From NCBI GenBank assembly GCA_031272075.1, contig JAISUK010000078.1, positions 1 through 59,442 of the forward strand: a stretch of 59,442 nt of DNA, given 5' to 3'. Source of the DNA: Dysgonamonadaceae bacterium (lineage in GTDB: Bacteria > Bacteroidota > Bacteroidia > Bacteroidales > Azobacteroidaceae). The notes beneath the pieces are model-generated. The model was not told the DNA's origin. It made no database searches and saw nothing but the letters and a program-made list of their open reading frames with translations. The position numbers and the translations under genes are program-made. Positions 36,605 to 46,817 of this stretch are shown one piece after another (the first letter of the stretch is position 1; the number at the start of each line of letters is the position of its first letter).

Positions 36605-38800
36605 TTACCGGATAAACAAAAGTTCCCTGTATTTTGGCAACGTCCATATTTCGTCATCAACGATCAATTCCAGTTTATCGGTATGATAACGAATGGTATC
36701 AAAATACGGAAGCACATCGTCATGATAGGCCAGCGCTTTTTCGTACGCGTCTTCGATTTTATTAGCCACTTTGCGCGCCTCAATCATCTGATCGACGTTC
36801 TTTTTGATGGTAGAGATATGCTTGGCGATTTCTTCTACCAGCGAAGCATCCAAAGCCGCCAATTCAGCTGCTTTTTCTTTCGGATAGATGGCATTGATTT
36901 TCGACAAGTTATCCAGCAAAAGCGATTGGTAGCGTGTAGCGATCGGGATGATGTGATTGATTGCCAGGTCGCCCAAAACGCGGGCTTCGATCTGGATTTT
37001 TTTCGTATAAGTTTCCCATTTCACTTCATTACGTGCATGTAATTCCTTTTCGCTCAAGATGCCGGTAGACTGGAACAGCGCGATGCTTTCTTTGGTAGTG
37101 TAAGCATTGTAGATTATCGGAACGCTGGTTTCGCAATCCAATCCACGTTTTTCCGCTTCAATTTTCCATTCTTCGCTGTAATTATTTCCATCAAAACGGA
37201 TTGGTTTCGAGATTTTGATGTATTCCTTGATGACTTCGAAGATGGCTTTTTCTTTAGAACTGCCAGCATTGATCTTCTTGTCCACCGAATCTTTAAATTC
37301 TATCAATTGTGCAGCGACGGCAGCATTCAAGGCGGTCATTCCGGAAGAGCAGTTGGCGGAAGAGCCGACGGCGCGGAACTCGAAGCGGTTGCCTGTAAAA
37401 GCGAACGGTGAAGTGCGGTTCCGGTCGGTATTGTCCAGCAATACTTCGGGGATATGTGAGATGCCGAGGCTGAGTTTTTTCTTGCTGTCGAGGACGATGG
37501 CTTCTTCGGAAGAGCTTTTTTCCAGTTTGTCCAGGATCGCAGAAACCTGGGTGCCGAGGAATGCGGAAACGATTGCGGGAGGCGCTTCGTTCGCACCCAG
37601 TCGGTGGGCGTTCTGTGCCGTCATTATCGAGGCTTTCAATAAAGCATTGTATTTGTACACAGCCACCAGGATGTTGACCAGGAACGTGATGAACTGCAAG
37701 TTTTCGGCAGGTGTTTTACCGGGAGTAAGCAATCCCACGCCGGTGTCCGTTCCGAGCGACCAGTTGTTGTGTTTGCCTGATCCGTTGATGCCGGCGAATG
37801 GTTTTTCATGCAGCAGCAGGCGGAAACCATGACGTCGGGCGACTTTTTTCATGATCGACATGATCAGCAGATTCTGATCGACCGCCAGATTCGTCTCGTT
37901 GAAGATGGGAGCCAATTCAAACTGATTGGGGGCTACTTCGTTGTGACGGGTCTTCAATGGAATACCGTATTTATAACCCTCAAATTCCAGGTCTTTCATG
38001 TACGACATGACACGTGTCGGGATGGAGCCGAAATAATGGTCTTCCAATTGCTGGTTCTTCGCCGATTCGTGTCCGAGCAGCGTCCTTCCCGTCAATACGA
38101 GGTCGGGGCGGGTAGCGAATAATCCTTCGTCGACCAGGAAATATTCCTGCTCCCAACCCAGATAAGAATACACTTTTTTGACTTCCGGGTCGAAATAATG
38201 GCAGACGGCGGTTGCGGCTTTGTCGACGGCGTTCAAAGCCTTCAACAACGGGGCTTTCAGGTCGAGCGCTTCGCCGGTGTAGGAGATAAAAATCGTAGGG
38301 ATACACAGCGTGTCGTCCATCACAAAAGCGGGGGAGGAAGGATCCCATGCCGTGTAACCACGCGCTTCAAAAGTGCTCCGGATGCCGCCGCTCGGGAAAC
38401 TCGAAGCGTCGGGTTCCTGCTGTGCAAGCAATTTGCCGGAAAATTCTTCGATGATATTTTCTCCCGGTCCGTTTGCATAGTCGATAAACGAGTCATGTTT
38501 TTGTGCAGTCCCGTCTGTCAACGGCTGGAACCAGTGTGTGTAATGCGTTGCACCCAATTCCATTGCCCACATTTTCATGCCGGCGGCGACGTCGTCGGCG
38601 ATGCTTCTGTTCAATGTTTCTCCTTTTTCAATAGCGTTCTTAATCGCTTTCATTACATCTTTCGACAGATACTTCGACATGGTTGTCGTAGAAAACACAT
38701 ACTTTCCGTAAAAGTCGGAAATGAATTTTGAAGGAGCTGACACTTCAATTGCTTTTTTCTTAAAGGCTTCTTCTACAGCCTTAAATCGTAAATTAGACAT
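36605..38800 (-). CDS. glnN: Glutamine synthetase type III
   Basis: 731 residues, the length of GSIII of Bacteroidota and some cyanobacteria. Forms glutamine from glutamate, ammonia and ATP. N-terminal GSIII domain includes FPSGGIRSTFEARGYTAWD; catalytic segments include GWEQEYFLVDE, NEVAPNQFELAPIFNE, LHEKPFAGINGSGKHNNWS and NRFEFRAVGSSANCSSG. The C-terminal ~150 residues are helical as in GSIII. Placed ahead of gltB-gltD, it forms a GS-GOGAT unit. Gap 38801-38890 upstream is AT-rich without a clear promoter match. Confidence 0.95.
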   Translation of the reverse strand: MSNLRFKAVEEAFKKKAIEVSAPSKFISDFYGKYVFSTTTMSKYLSKDVMKAIKNAIEKGETLNRSIADDVAAGMKMWAMELGATHYTHWFQPLTDGTAQKHDSFIDYANGPGENIIEEFSGKLLAQQEPDASSFPSGGIRSTFEARGYTAWDPSSPAFVMDDTLCIPTIFISYTGEALDLKAPLLKALNAVDKAATAVCHYFDPEVKKVYSYLGWEQEYFLVDEGLFATRPDLVLTGRTLLGHESAKNQQLEDHYFGSIPTRVMSYMKDLEFEGYKYGIPLKTRHNEVAPNQFELAPIFNETNLAVDQNLLIMSIMKKVARRHGFRLLLHEKPFAGINGSGKHNNWSLGTDTGVGLLTPGKTPAENLQFITFLVNILVAVYKYNALLKASIMTAQNAHRLGANEAPPAIVSAFLGTQVSAILDKLEKSSSEEAIVLDSKKKLSLGISHIPEVLLDNTDRNRTSPFAFTGNRFEFRAVGSSANCSSGMTALNAAVAAQLIEFKDSVDKKINAGSSKEKAIFEVIKEYIKISKPIRFDGNNYSEEWKIEAEKRGLDCETSVPIIYNAYTTKESIALFQSTGILSEKELHARNEVKWETYTKKIQIEARVLGDLAINHIIPIATRYQSLLLDNLSKINAIYPKEKAAELAALDASLVEEIAKHISTIKKNVDQMIEARKVANKIEDAYEKALAYHDDVLPYFDTIRYHTDKLELIVDDEIWTLPKYRELLFIR

Positions 38801-38890
38801 ACTTTTTTCAATTTAACTGTTAATTATTATTTATTTTAGAAAAATATTGTTTGTAAATATTTCTGATTTGTATGGTAAAACTATGCGTTG

Positions 38891-40123
38891 TTATATTTTC
38901 AAAAGTTTGATTCTTTCTACCGCTTCTTCCACGTTTGTTTTGCGTCCGAACGCCGTAAAACGGATAAATCCTTCGCCACTTTTCCCAAAACCGACGCCAG
39001 GGGTTGTCACCAGTTGCAACTGATTGAGCAACAGCTCGAAAAAGTCCCACGAAGAAGGGGTGTTTTTGGGAGTCTTCGCCCAGATATACGGGGCGTTGAT
39101 TCCGCCGTAGACAGCCATTCCCAACGATTCGAGGGCGGATTTGATGATGCGGGCGTTCTCCAGGTAATAGGCAATCGTTTCTTGGATTTGCGTTTTCCCT
39201 TCGGGCGAATACACCGCTTCGGCTGCGCGTTGGACGATATAAGCGGTGCCGTTGAATTTAGTGGATTGTCGGCGACGCCACAACTGATTCAACGAACAGC
39301 AGTTGCCTGCCTTGTCGTAGGCTTTCAATGCTTTCGGAATAACGGTATAGCCGCAACGCAATCCCGTGAAACCGGCGGTTTTAGAGAAACTGCGAAATTC
39401 AATGGCCACTTCTTTCGCGCCATCTATTTCGTAAATGCTGTGCGGAATATTTTCTTCGGTGATGTAGGCTTCGTAGGCCGAATCGTATAAAATCAGCGCT
39501 TTTTCTCTCAAGGCATAATCTACCCACGTCTTCAGTTGTTCTTTGGTCAATGTGGTGCCGGTCGGGTTGTTGGGGTAACACAGGTAAATCATGTCGGCGT
39601 GTTCGCTCATGAGTTCCGGAACGAAATCATTCTCCGGTGTACAAGGCAAATAACGAATCTTGTCCCAGTTTCCATTCTTGAAAAACCCCGCTCTGCCGGC
39701 CATGGCATTAGAATCGACATAGACAGGATAGACGGGATCGGTCATCGCAACCGTATTTTCAACGCTTAATATGTCTCCGATATTGCCTGTATCGCTTTTG
39801 GCACCATCGTTGACGAATATTTCATCACTATCGAAATCGATGCCGCGGGCATTGTAGTCATTTTTGATGATTGCATCAATTAAAAAAGGATAACCGGAGT
39901 CGGGCGCATATCCCCGCAAGGTGTCTGCATCGGACATCTCGTCGGTAGCCAGGTGGAGTGCCCGAATCACGGCAGGAGCCAATGGTTGGGTCACATCGCC
40001 GATGCCCAGGCTGATTACTTTTGAGCCAGGATGTTCTTTTTTGTAGGCGTTTACTTTATTGGCAATTTCCGAAAACAAGTAATTTCCGGGCAATCTCAGA
40101 AAACATTCGTTAATTAAAATCAC
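38891..40123 (-). CDS. dapL: LL-diaminopimelate aminotransferase
   Basis: 410 residues. Converts tetrahydrodipicolinate directly to LL-diaminopimelate with glutamate, bypassing the acyl intermediates. Starts with GTG at 40123 ([20 protein letters not shown]), which fits the family N terminus. PLP lysine in [26 protein letters not shown] and YDSAYEAYI supply cofactor contacts. dapF is 7 bases upstream, so both are read from the promoter at 41060-41029. The product needs the glutamate made by the genes downstream. Confidence 0.95.
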   Translation of the reverse strand: MILINECFLRLPGNYLFSEIANKVNAYKKEHPGSKVISLGIGDVTQPLAPAVIRALHLATDEMSDADTLRGYAPDSGYPFLIDAIIKNDYNARGIDFDSDEIFVNDGAKSDTGNIGDILSVENTVAMTDPVYPVYVDSNAMAGRAGFFKNGNWDKIRYLPCTPENDFVPELMSEHADMIYLCYPNNPTGTTLTKEQLKTWVDYALREKALILYDSAYEAYITEENIPHSIYEIDGAKEVAIEFRSFSKTAGFTGLRCGYTVIPKALKAYDKAGNCCSLNQLWRRRQSTKFNGTAYIVQRAAEAVYSPEGKTQIQETIAYYLENARIIKSALESLGMAVYGGINAPYIWAKTPKNTPSSWDFFELLLNQLQLVTTPGVGFGKSGEGFIRFTAFGRKTNVEEAVERIKLLKI

Positions 40124-40130
40124 TTCTATA

Positions 40131-40967
40131 TTAATTTATATCTATTTTTCCTTCAAATACGGTGACGGCGCCGCCTGTCATCAACACATGGTTGTTTCCT
40201 TCATTCCATTCGATGGACAATTCCCCGCCGGGCAATGCGATCGTGGCTATCCGGTCGAGACGTCCGGTTTTGACGCCGGCCACCAATACGGCGCATGCGC
40301 CTGTCCCACAGGCAAGTGTCTCGCCCGTGCCGCGTTCCCAGACCCTTACGTCGGCTTTGTTTGCGGAAATGATTTTCACAAATTCCACATTGGTGCGTTC
40401 CGGGAAAAGCCTGAAATGCTCGATTTTTTTGCCGACAGTTTCCAGCGGTATTTCCTGAATATTTTCCGTAAAGATGACCGTATGCGGATTCCCCATCGAA
40501 ACACAGGTAATTTCAAACTGTTCTGGTTCAAAATTAACCGGATAATTGAGGATGGCTTTTTCAGAAATTAATGCCGGAATCGACGACGGTTGTAGCGATG
40601 GTTCGCCCATATCCACGCATACTTTTTCCACTTTTCCGTTATTAGGGAACAATCGAAGAAGCTTAATTCCCGCTTTCGTCTCGAGCGAGATCTCCGTGCG
40701 ATTCGTCAATCCATTGTCATACACATACTTTCCGATACAACGCGAGGCATTTCCACACATCTCCGATTCAGATCCGTCGGAATTGAACATCCGCATCCTG
40801 AAATCGGCATTGTTCGACGGCATAATCAATACCAATCCGTCGGAACCAATCCCTTTATGGCGATCACTCAGCCATACAGCTAATTTTTCCGGATGCTCAA
40901 CGTGTTCATTAAAACAATTAATGTACACATAATCATTCCCAATGCCATGCATTTTTGTAAATAACAT
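40131..40967 (-). CDS. dapF: Diaminopimelate epimerase
   Basis: 278 residues. Interconverts LL- and meso-diaminopimelate for peptidoglycan and lysine. The N terminus [15 protein letters not shown] and both catalytic cysteines are visible: [11 protein letters not shown] and [16 protein letters not shown]. Two similar half domains as usual. First gene of the dapF-dapL pair; downstream on the same strand come glnN and glutamate synthase. Confidence 0.96.
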   Translation of the reverse strand: MLFTKMHGIGNDYVYINCFNEHVEHPEKLAVWLSDRHKGIGSDGLVLIMPSNNADFRMRMFNSDGSESEMCGNASRCIGKYVYDNGLTNRTEISLETKAGIKLLRLFPNNGKVEKVCVDMGEPSLQPSSIPALISEKAILNYPVNFEPEQFEITCVSMGNPHTVIFTENIQEIPLETVGKKIEHFRLFPERTNVEFVKIISANKADVRVWERGTGETLACGTGACAVLVAGVKTGRLDRIATIALPGGELSIEWNEGNNHVLMTGGAVTVFEGKIDIN

Positions 40968-41028
40968 AATATTCGCTATTTATTTTTATTTTAAGGCGTT
41001 AAACTAAAAATAATCATTTATGCGGTAG

Positions 41029-41060
41029 CAAAGGTATTGATAATGTTTTAAAAAGACAAA
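41029..41060 (-). promoter_or_regulatory. Promoter of dapF-dapL
   Basis: Minus-strand TTTG (41060-41057), 20 bases, TACCTTTG (41036-41029): a close match to the Bacteroidota consensus, with a leader of about 55 bases. Confidence 0.75.
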
Positions 41061-41161
41061 TGAAATAAACGTATTGATATTATTTTTTTTCTAATCATAA
41101 TAAAACGGTTGGAATGTTCTGCGAATTATTTCAAAGTGGCATGTTGCCAAGCGGCCTGTAA

Positions 41162-41977
41162 TCATACTCCGCTGAATGCGCTAAACCCTCCGTCAACAGG
41201 CAGCACTACGCCGGTGATGAAACCGGCAGCAGGACTGCAAAGGAACTGTACCGCTCCGTTCAATTCAGTGATGTCGCCAAAGCGTTTCATCGGCGTTTTA
41301 GCCAACACTTTCCGGCTGCGTTCGGTGAGCGAACCATCGGGATTAATCAGTACCGCCCGGTTCTGGTCGCCGATGAAAAATCCGGGTGCGATGGCATTTA
41401 CGCGCACTCCTTCGCCGTATTTCAATGCCATTTCCGATGCCAGCCATTGTGTGAAATTGCTGACCGCCGTCTTTGCCGCCGAGTACCCCGGCACACGCGT
41501 AAGCGCCGAATAAGCCGCCATAGACGACACATTGACGATGCTTCCCGATCTCTGCTGCGCCATGACTTTTCCAAAAACCATAGAAGGATAAACCGTCCCG
41601 TTGAGGTTGAGGCTGGTGACTTTTTCCCATTCTGCAACCGGCATATCGAAGAAATCGGCGTCGGGAGCAAGCGTGCCGCCGGGCGTATTGCCGCCCGCAA
41701 TGTTAAGCAAGATGTCGATCCGTCCCCATTTTTCGACAATCTGCGCGGCGACTTTTTTCAGGCTTTCCACATCAAGTACGTTACCGATAAAGCCGATGGC
41801 CTCGCCGCCTTCTGCCGTCAATTCTTTGATGCGTGCGTCCAGCGGTTCTTGACGGATGTCCAGTGCCGCAACTTTGACGCCGGCTTTCACAAAACTTTTA
41901 GCGATGCTGCCGCCCAGCACACCACCTGCGCCGGTAATCACAGCCACTTTCCCTGCAATACTAAATTGTTCGTTCAT
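41162..41977 (-). CDS. SDR-family oxidoreductase, D-mannonate oxidoreductase-like
   Basis: 271 residues from ATG at 41977 (MNEQFSIAGKVAVIT). Rossmann motif TGAGGVLGGSIAKSF, NIAGG for the NNAG position, catalytic Ser in VNVSSMAA and YSAAK. The C terminus AGFITGVVLPVDGGFSAFSGV is typical of the SDRs used as mannonate/fructuronate reductases in Bacteroidales (from memory). No uxuA or uronate genes are adjacent, so the substrate remains an inference. An in-frame start 14 codons upstream is less likely. Confidence 0.75.
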   Translation of the reverse strand: MNEQFSIAGKVAVITGAGGVLGGSIAKSFVKAGVKVAALDIRQEPLDARIKELTAEGGEAIGFIGNVLDVESLKKVAAQIVEKWGRIDILLNIAGGNTPGGTLAPDADFFDMPVAEWEKVTSLNLNGTVYPSMVFGKVMAQQRSGSIVNVSSMAAYSALTRVPGYSAAKTAVSNFTQWLASEMALKYGEGVRVNAIAPGFFIGDQNRAVLINPDGSLTERSRKVLAKTPMKRFGDITELNGAVQFLCSPAAGFITGVVLPVDGGFSAFSGV

Positions 41978-42236
41978 GATTGATTTAATTTTTCGGCAAC
42001 AAAGGTGCAAAATTTTCACGACGCATGAAAGCGAACCATCCTAATTTTGCTATTTATTTTTTTTCAACACCGAGACCTCAAAATTATCATTTTCCCCAAG
42101 ATAAGTCATATCTATACAATTCGTCCGGACTGTTTAGCGAAGTACATAACAAATATGCATCATTTATGCTTGTTATCATACCACGCTTCTTTGATGAGCG
42201 TCCCATCGGAAGTATCAATTCTTTCTCGGAACCGGG

Positions 42237-42273
42237 CGTGATTCCAATCACGATGTTACCGATCGGTAACATC
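42237..42273. promoter_or_regulatory. Two adjoining palindromes in the gap before carAB
   Basis: A perfect 22-bp palindrome at 42252-42273 (centre CGATCG) directly adjoins a 7-bp-arm inverted repeat at 42237-42252 (CGTGATT CC AATCACG). Together they look like operator sites. They lie about 150 bases upstream of the carAB promoter. The rest of the 484-base gap 41978-42461 contains a possible 68-residue minus-strand frame (42293-42087), not recognised and not annotated as a gene. Confidence 0.5.
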
Positions 42274-42393
42274 TGTTGAAATTCATTTTCCACTACTGTG
42301 TTATAAAACGGTTAGCCTGATATAGGTTAACGTCTTGATTTTTGTTCTGACTGACAGACGAAGGTAAATATTTTTTGGCAATCGTCAGATAAT

Positions 42394-42424
42394 TTTGAAC
42401 TTGAGATTAATAATTATACCTTTG
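42394..42424 (+). promoter_or_regulatory. Promoter of the fused carAB gene
   Basis: TTTG (42394-42397), 19 bases, TACCTTTG (42417-42424): near-perfect Bacteroidota promoter, 37 bases before the ATG. No pyrimidine attenuator hairpin is evident in the short leader. Confidence 0.8.
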
Positions 42425-42461
42425 TGGGATTTTTAGCGGTTCTAAATTATTAAACGATATT

Positions 42462-45400
42462 ATGGACAAAGAAGTTGTACTGGTGCTGGAGAACGGCTTG
42501 GAGTACAAAGGATTTTCTTTCGGATATGAAGTGCCCGTGGCGGGTGAAGTTGTGTTCAATACGGCGATGGTCGGATATCCGGAAAGTTTGACGGATCCAT
42601 CCTACGCAGGCCAGATTCTGACGGTTACCTATCCGCTGGTCGGAAACTACGGGGTGCCGGAAGACAAAATCATCGACGGGATCTCCGAATTTTTTGAATC
42701 AGAAAAGATTCAGGTCAGCGGGTTGATTATTTCGGAATATTCACATCAATACAGTCACTGGAATGCAAGCAAAAGTCTCGGTGATTGGCTGAAAGAGCAT
42801 AAAATTCCCGGCGTGTATGGGATAGATACCCGCGGATTGACGAAACTCATTCGCGAGAAAGGGTCGTTGCTGGGGAAGATCGTCTTCAATTCGCCGGACG
42901 AGATAGATTTTGTAGATCCGAATCTGGAAAACCTGGTGGCGAAAGTCAGTTGCAAAGAAGTCCTCCGCTATGGAAAAGGATCCAAGAAAGTGGTTTTAGT
43001 GGACTGCGGCGTGAAGCACAACATCCTCCGCTGCTTGCTGAAACGCGATGTAACGATTATCCGCGTGCCGTGGGACTATGATTTCAACACTTTGGAATAC
43101 GACGGGTTGTTCATTTCGAATGGGCCCGGCGATCCTTCCCTTTGCCAGACGACCGTCGACAACATCAAGAAAGCGATGGACGTCGGCAAGCCCATCTTTG
43201 GCATTTGCATGGGGAACCAATTGTTGTCGAAAGCGGGCGGCGCCTCGACATTCAAGCTGAAGTACGGACACCGAAGTCACAACCAGCCTGTCAGGATGGC
43301 ACATTCGGAAAAATGCTTTATTACCTCACAAAATCACGGCTTTGCAGTGGACACCACGACCCTCGGCGACGATTGGGAAGTGTTGTTTACCAACATGAAC
43401 GACGGCACAAACGAAGGCATTCGTCATAAAACAATGCCTTGGTTTTCCGCACAGTTCCATCCAGAGGCGGCTTCTGGCCCGACAGACACAGAATTTTTGT
43501 TCGACATCTTTATCGAATCTATGGATGCCTCGCCGTTGAAAGACAGGACACTGCAAATCGGAAAGCCGCAAGCAGTGGTTCCCGCTGTCGCCTCCAATCT
43601 GAAAAAAGTGCTGCTATTGGGATCGGGCGCATTGAAAATCGGCGAAGCCGGCGAGTTTGACTATTCCGGTTCGCAAGCGTTGAAAGCCTTGAAAGAAGAA
43701 GGGATCTACACCATACTGATCAATCCGAATATTGCGACAGTGCAGACCTCGGAGGGCGTAGCGGACAAGATTTATTTCCTGCCGATCACGCCTTTTTTTG
43801 TCGAGAAGATCATCGAAAAAGAACGGCCTGATGGTGTATTGTTGGCATTCGGTGGACAGACGGCCTTGAACTGCGGCGTCGCACTACATCGTTCGGGAGT
43901 GTTTGAAAAATTCCACGTTGCCGTTCTGGGTACCCCCATACAGTCTATCATCAATACCGAAGACCGTGAACTTTTCGTCAAGAAGCTGGATGAGATAGGG
44001 GTTAAATCCATCAAGAGCATTGCCACCGAAAGTGTGGAAGAAGCACATGAAGCGGCTTCGGAACTGGGTTATCCGGTGATAGTCAGGGCAGCGTATGCTT
44101 TAGGTGGACTGGGAAGCGGCTTTTGCAACAACAGCGCCGAATTGCAGACACTTGCCGAAAAAGCTTTCAATTATTCCAACCAATTGTTGATAGAGAAATC
44201 GCTGAAAGGTTGGAAAGAGATAGAATACGAAGTCGTCAGGGATAAATACGACAATTGTATCACGGTTTGCAATATGGAAAACCTCGATCCGTTGGGCATC
44301 CATACCGGCGAGAGCATCGTGGTTGCGCCTTCGCAGACACTCACCAACCAGGAGTATCATAAACTGCGTGAATTGTCGATCCGTATCATCCGGCATATCG
44401 GGATTGTCGGGGAATGTAATGTGCAATATGCTTTCGACACGGTTTCGGAAGATTACCGCGTGATAGAAGTGAACGCGCGTTTGAGCCGTTCTTCCGCCCT
44501 TGCCTCCAAAGCGACAGGATATCCCTTGGCGTTTATCGCAGCAAAACTGGCGCTGGGCTATGGATTGCATGAGCTGAAAAATACCGTCACCAAGACCACC
44601 ACTTCCTTCTTTGAACCGGCATTGGATTACATCGTATGCAAAATTCCCCGCTGGGATTTGGGTAAATTCCATGGTGTATCCAAAGAAATCGGATCGAGCA
44701 TGAAGAGTGTGGGCGAAGTCATGTCCATCGGTCGCAGTTTTGAAGAAGTGATTCAGAAAGGGTTGCGCATGATTGCCCAAGGAATGCATGGATTTGTGGC
44801 AAACCGCGAAATGAAAGTGGACAATATCGACAAATCGCTTGCGGAACCGACAGACAAACGGATTTTTATTATTGCACAGGCGCTTGAAGCCGGTTATTCT
44901 ATCGACCGCATTCATGAATTGACAAAAATTGACCGATGGTTTTTGCAGAAATTGCAATTGATATATGAATGTTCGGAAGAAATAAAAAAATATCCGTCGG
45001 TAGAAGCCTTGCCTGCCGATTTGTTGCGCATTGCCAAACAAAAAGGGTTTTCAGATTATCAGATCACGAAATTAATCTACCGAAATACGGACATTGCCAC
45101 AGAGAAAAAAGAACTGCTGCGCAGCCAACGTCAACAATTGGGAATCGTCCCTGTGGTCAAACAGATCGACACGCTCGCTGCGGAATATCCCGCCCAGACG
45201 AATTACCTGTACCTGACATACAACGGATCGGAAAACGATGTGCACTATCTGGGCGATAAACGTTCGGTGATTGTGTTCGGATCGGGAGCATACCGGATCG
45301 GGAGCAGCGTGGAATTCGACTGGTGTTCGGTGAATGCGCTTGAAACCATCCGTAACCGCGGATGGCGTGGCGTGATGATCAACTATAACCCGGAAACTGT

Positions 45401-46805
45401 CTCCACAGATTACGACATGTGCGACCGACTGTATTTTGACGAGTTGACCTACGAGCGCGTAATGGACATCATTGAGATGGAGGGGCCGCATGGGGTTGTG
45501 TTGTCTACGGGCGGACAAATCCCGAACAACCTGGCTTTATCGCTGGATAAGGCCGGGGTGCCGATTTTGGGGACTTCCGCCTCCAGCATCGACAATGCGG
45601 AAGACAGGCACAAATTTTCCTCCATGCTCGATCGATTGGGGATTGACCAGCCCCGTTGGAAAGAATTGACCTCATTGGCCGATATCGACAAGTTTGTGGA
45701 AGAAGTCGGATTCCCGGTATTGGTAAGGCCTTCATACGTGCTGTCCGGCGCTGCAATGAATGTCTGTTCCAATCAGACGGAATTGCAACGGTTCCTGAAG
45801 CTGGCGGCCAATGTTTCGCAAAAGCATCCGGTGGTGGTAAGCGAATTTATCCAGAATGCCAAAGAAATTGAGATAGATGCGGTAGCCGATCATGGCAATA
45901 TCGTCAGTTACGCCATTTCCGAACACATTGAGTTTGCGGGCGTTCATTCGGGCGATGCGACCATTCAGTTTCCGCCTCAACGACTGTATGTCGAAACCGT
46001 CCGCAGAGTGAAACGGATAGCGAAAGAAATCGCCTCCGCGCTTCAAATCACAGGACCGTTTAATATACAGTTTTTAGCGAAAGACAATGATATCAAAGTG
46101 ATAGAATGTAACCTGCGGGCTTCCCGGAGTTTTCCGTTTGTTTCTAAGGTATTGAAACTTAATTTCATAGAATTGGCGACCCGCATCATGCTGGGAGAAA
46201 AAGTGGAAAGGCCGAGTAAGAATGAGTTTGACTTGGACTATGTAGGCATCAAGGCTTCGCAGTTTTCTTTCACGCGGCTTCAGAAAGCCGATCCTGTGCT
46301 GGGAGTGGATATGGCCTCTACCGGTGAAGTGGGCTGTATCGGAGATGATTACTACGAAGCTGTGATGAAATCCATGCTGTCGGTTGGGATGAAAGTGCCG
46401 CAAAAAAATATCCTGATCTCAAGCGGCACCCTGCGCTCGAAAGTGGATACCCTCGACGCTTGTCGGCTGCTGTTCGAGAAGGGATATACGATCTATGCCA
46501 CCGAAGGCACGCATCGATTCCTTTCCGACAATCAGATTCCGTCCATCAGGGCTTACCAGCCGAGTGAAGCGGGCACCCCGAATGCGCTAACGATGATCCA
46601 TGACAAACAGATTGATCTGGTTGTCAATATTCCGAAAAATCTGACGGAAGGCGAAATATCAAACGGTTACAAAATCCGACGCGGAGCGATTGATTTCAAT
46701 ATACCGCTCTTCACCAACGCTCGTTTGGCCTCCGCATTTATCCAGGCCTTTTGCGAGATTGATATGGATAATATCCCGATTAAGAGTTGGGACGAATATA
46801 AATAA
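42462..46805 (+). CDS. carAB: Fused glutamine-dependent carbamoyl-phosphate synthase (CarA-CarB in one chain)
   Basis: 1447 residues, equal to CarA plus CarB. Makes carbamoyl phosphate from glutamine, bicarbonate and two ATP for pyrimidines and arginine. Residues 1-~370: CarA N-terminal domain and class I glutaminase with Cys249 (GICMGNQ), His333 and Glu335 (FHPEA). After only about ten linker residues CarB starts near Asn379 (KKVLLLGSGALKIGEAGEFD). Two ATP-grasp halves follow (~380-920 and ~920-1310), then the MGS-like regulatory domain (~1310-1447). Segments such as NMENLDPLGIHTGESIVVAP and PRWDLGKF match eukaryotic CAD from memory rather than E. coli CarB. In many Bacteroides the two subunits are separate genes. 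The glutaminase is intact, unlike mammalian CPS1, so glutamine is the nitrogen donor. Confidence 0.95.
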   Translation: MDKEVVLVLENGLEYKGFSFGYEVPVAGEVVFNTAMVGYPESLTDPSYAGQILTVTYPLVGNYGVPEDKIIDGISEFFESEKIQVSGLIISEYSHQYSHWNASKSLGDWLKEHKIPGVYGIDTRGLTKLIREKGSLLGKIVFNSPDEIDFVDPNLENLVAKVSCKEVLRYGKGSKKVVLVDCGVKHNILRCLLKRDVTIIRVPWDYDFNTLEYDGLFISNGPGDPSLCQTTVDNIKKAMDVGKPIFGICMGNQLLSKAGGASTFKLKYGHRSHNQPVRMAHSEKCFITSQNHGFAVDTTTLGDDWEVLFTNMNDGTNEGIRHKTMPWFSAQFHPEAASGPTDTEFLFDIFIESMDASPLKDRTLQIGKPQAVVPAVASNLKKVLLLGSGALKIGEAGEFDYSGSQALKALKEEGIYTILINPNIATVQTSEGVADKIYFLPITPFFVEKIIEKERPDGVLLAFGGQTALNCGVALHRSGVFEKFHVAVLGTPIQSIINTEDRELFVKKLDEIGVKSIKSIATESVEEAHEAASELGYPVIVRAAYALGGLGSGFCNNSAELQTLAEKAFNYSNQLLIEKSLKGWKEIEYEVVRDKYDNCITVCNMENLDPLGIHTGESIVVAPSQTLTNQEYHKLRELSIRIIRHIGIVGECNVQYAFDTVSEDYRVIEVNARLSRSSALASKATGYPLAFIAAKLALGYGLHELKNTVTKTTTSFFEPALDYIVCKIPRWDLGKFHGVSKEIGSSMKSVGEVMSIGRSFEEVIQKGLRMIAQGMHGFVANREMKVDNIDKSLAEPTDKRIFIIAQALEAGYSIDRIHELTKIDRWFLQKLQLIYECSEEIKKYPSVEALPADLLRIAKQKGFSDYQITKLIYRNTDIATEKKELLRSQRQQLGIVPVVKQIDTLAAEYPAQTNYLYLTYNGSENDVHYLGDKRSVIVFGSGAYRIGSSVEFDWCSVNALETIRNRGWRGVMINYNPETVSTDYDMCDRLYFDELTYERVMDIIEMEGPHGVVLSTGGQIPNNLALSLDKAGVPILGTSASSIDNAEDRHKFSSMLDRLGIDQPRWKELTSLADIDKFVEEVGFPVLVRPSYVLSGAAMNVCSNQTELQRFLKLAANVSQKHPVVVSEFIQNAKEIEIDAVADHGNIVSYAISEHIEFAGVHSGDATIQFPPQRLYVETVRRVKRIAKEIASALQITGPFNIQFLAKDNDIKVIECNLRASRSFPFVSKVLKLNFIELATRIMLGEKVERPSKNEFDLDYVGIKASQFSFTRLQKADPVLGVDMASTGEVGCIGDDYYEAVMKSMLSVGMKVPQKNILISSGTLRSKVDTLDACRLLFEKGYTIYATEGTHRFLSDNQIPSIRAYQPSEAGTPNALTMIHDKQIDLVVNIPKNLTEGEISNGYKIRRGAIDFNIPLFTNARLASAFIQAFCEIDMDNIPIKSWDEYK

Positions 46806-46817
46806 CAGTCTACACAG

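Noticed and set aside
42025-42279. Plus-strand frame of 84 codons upstream of carAB
   Set aside because: Begins inside the SDR leader, has no ribosome-binding signal or recognisable sequence, and overlaps the palindromes and a minus-strand frame.
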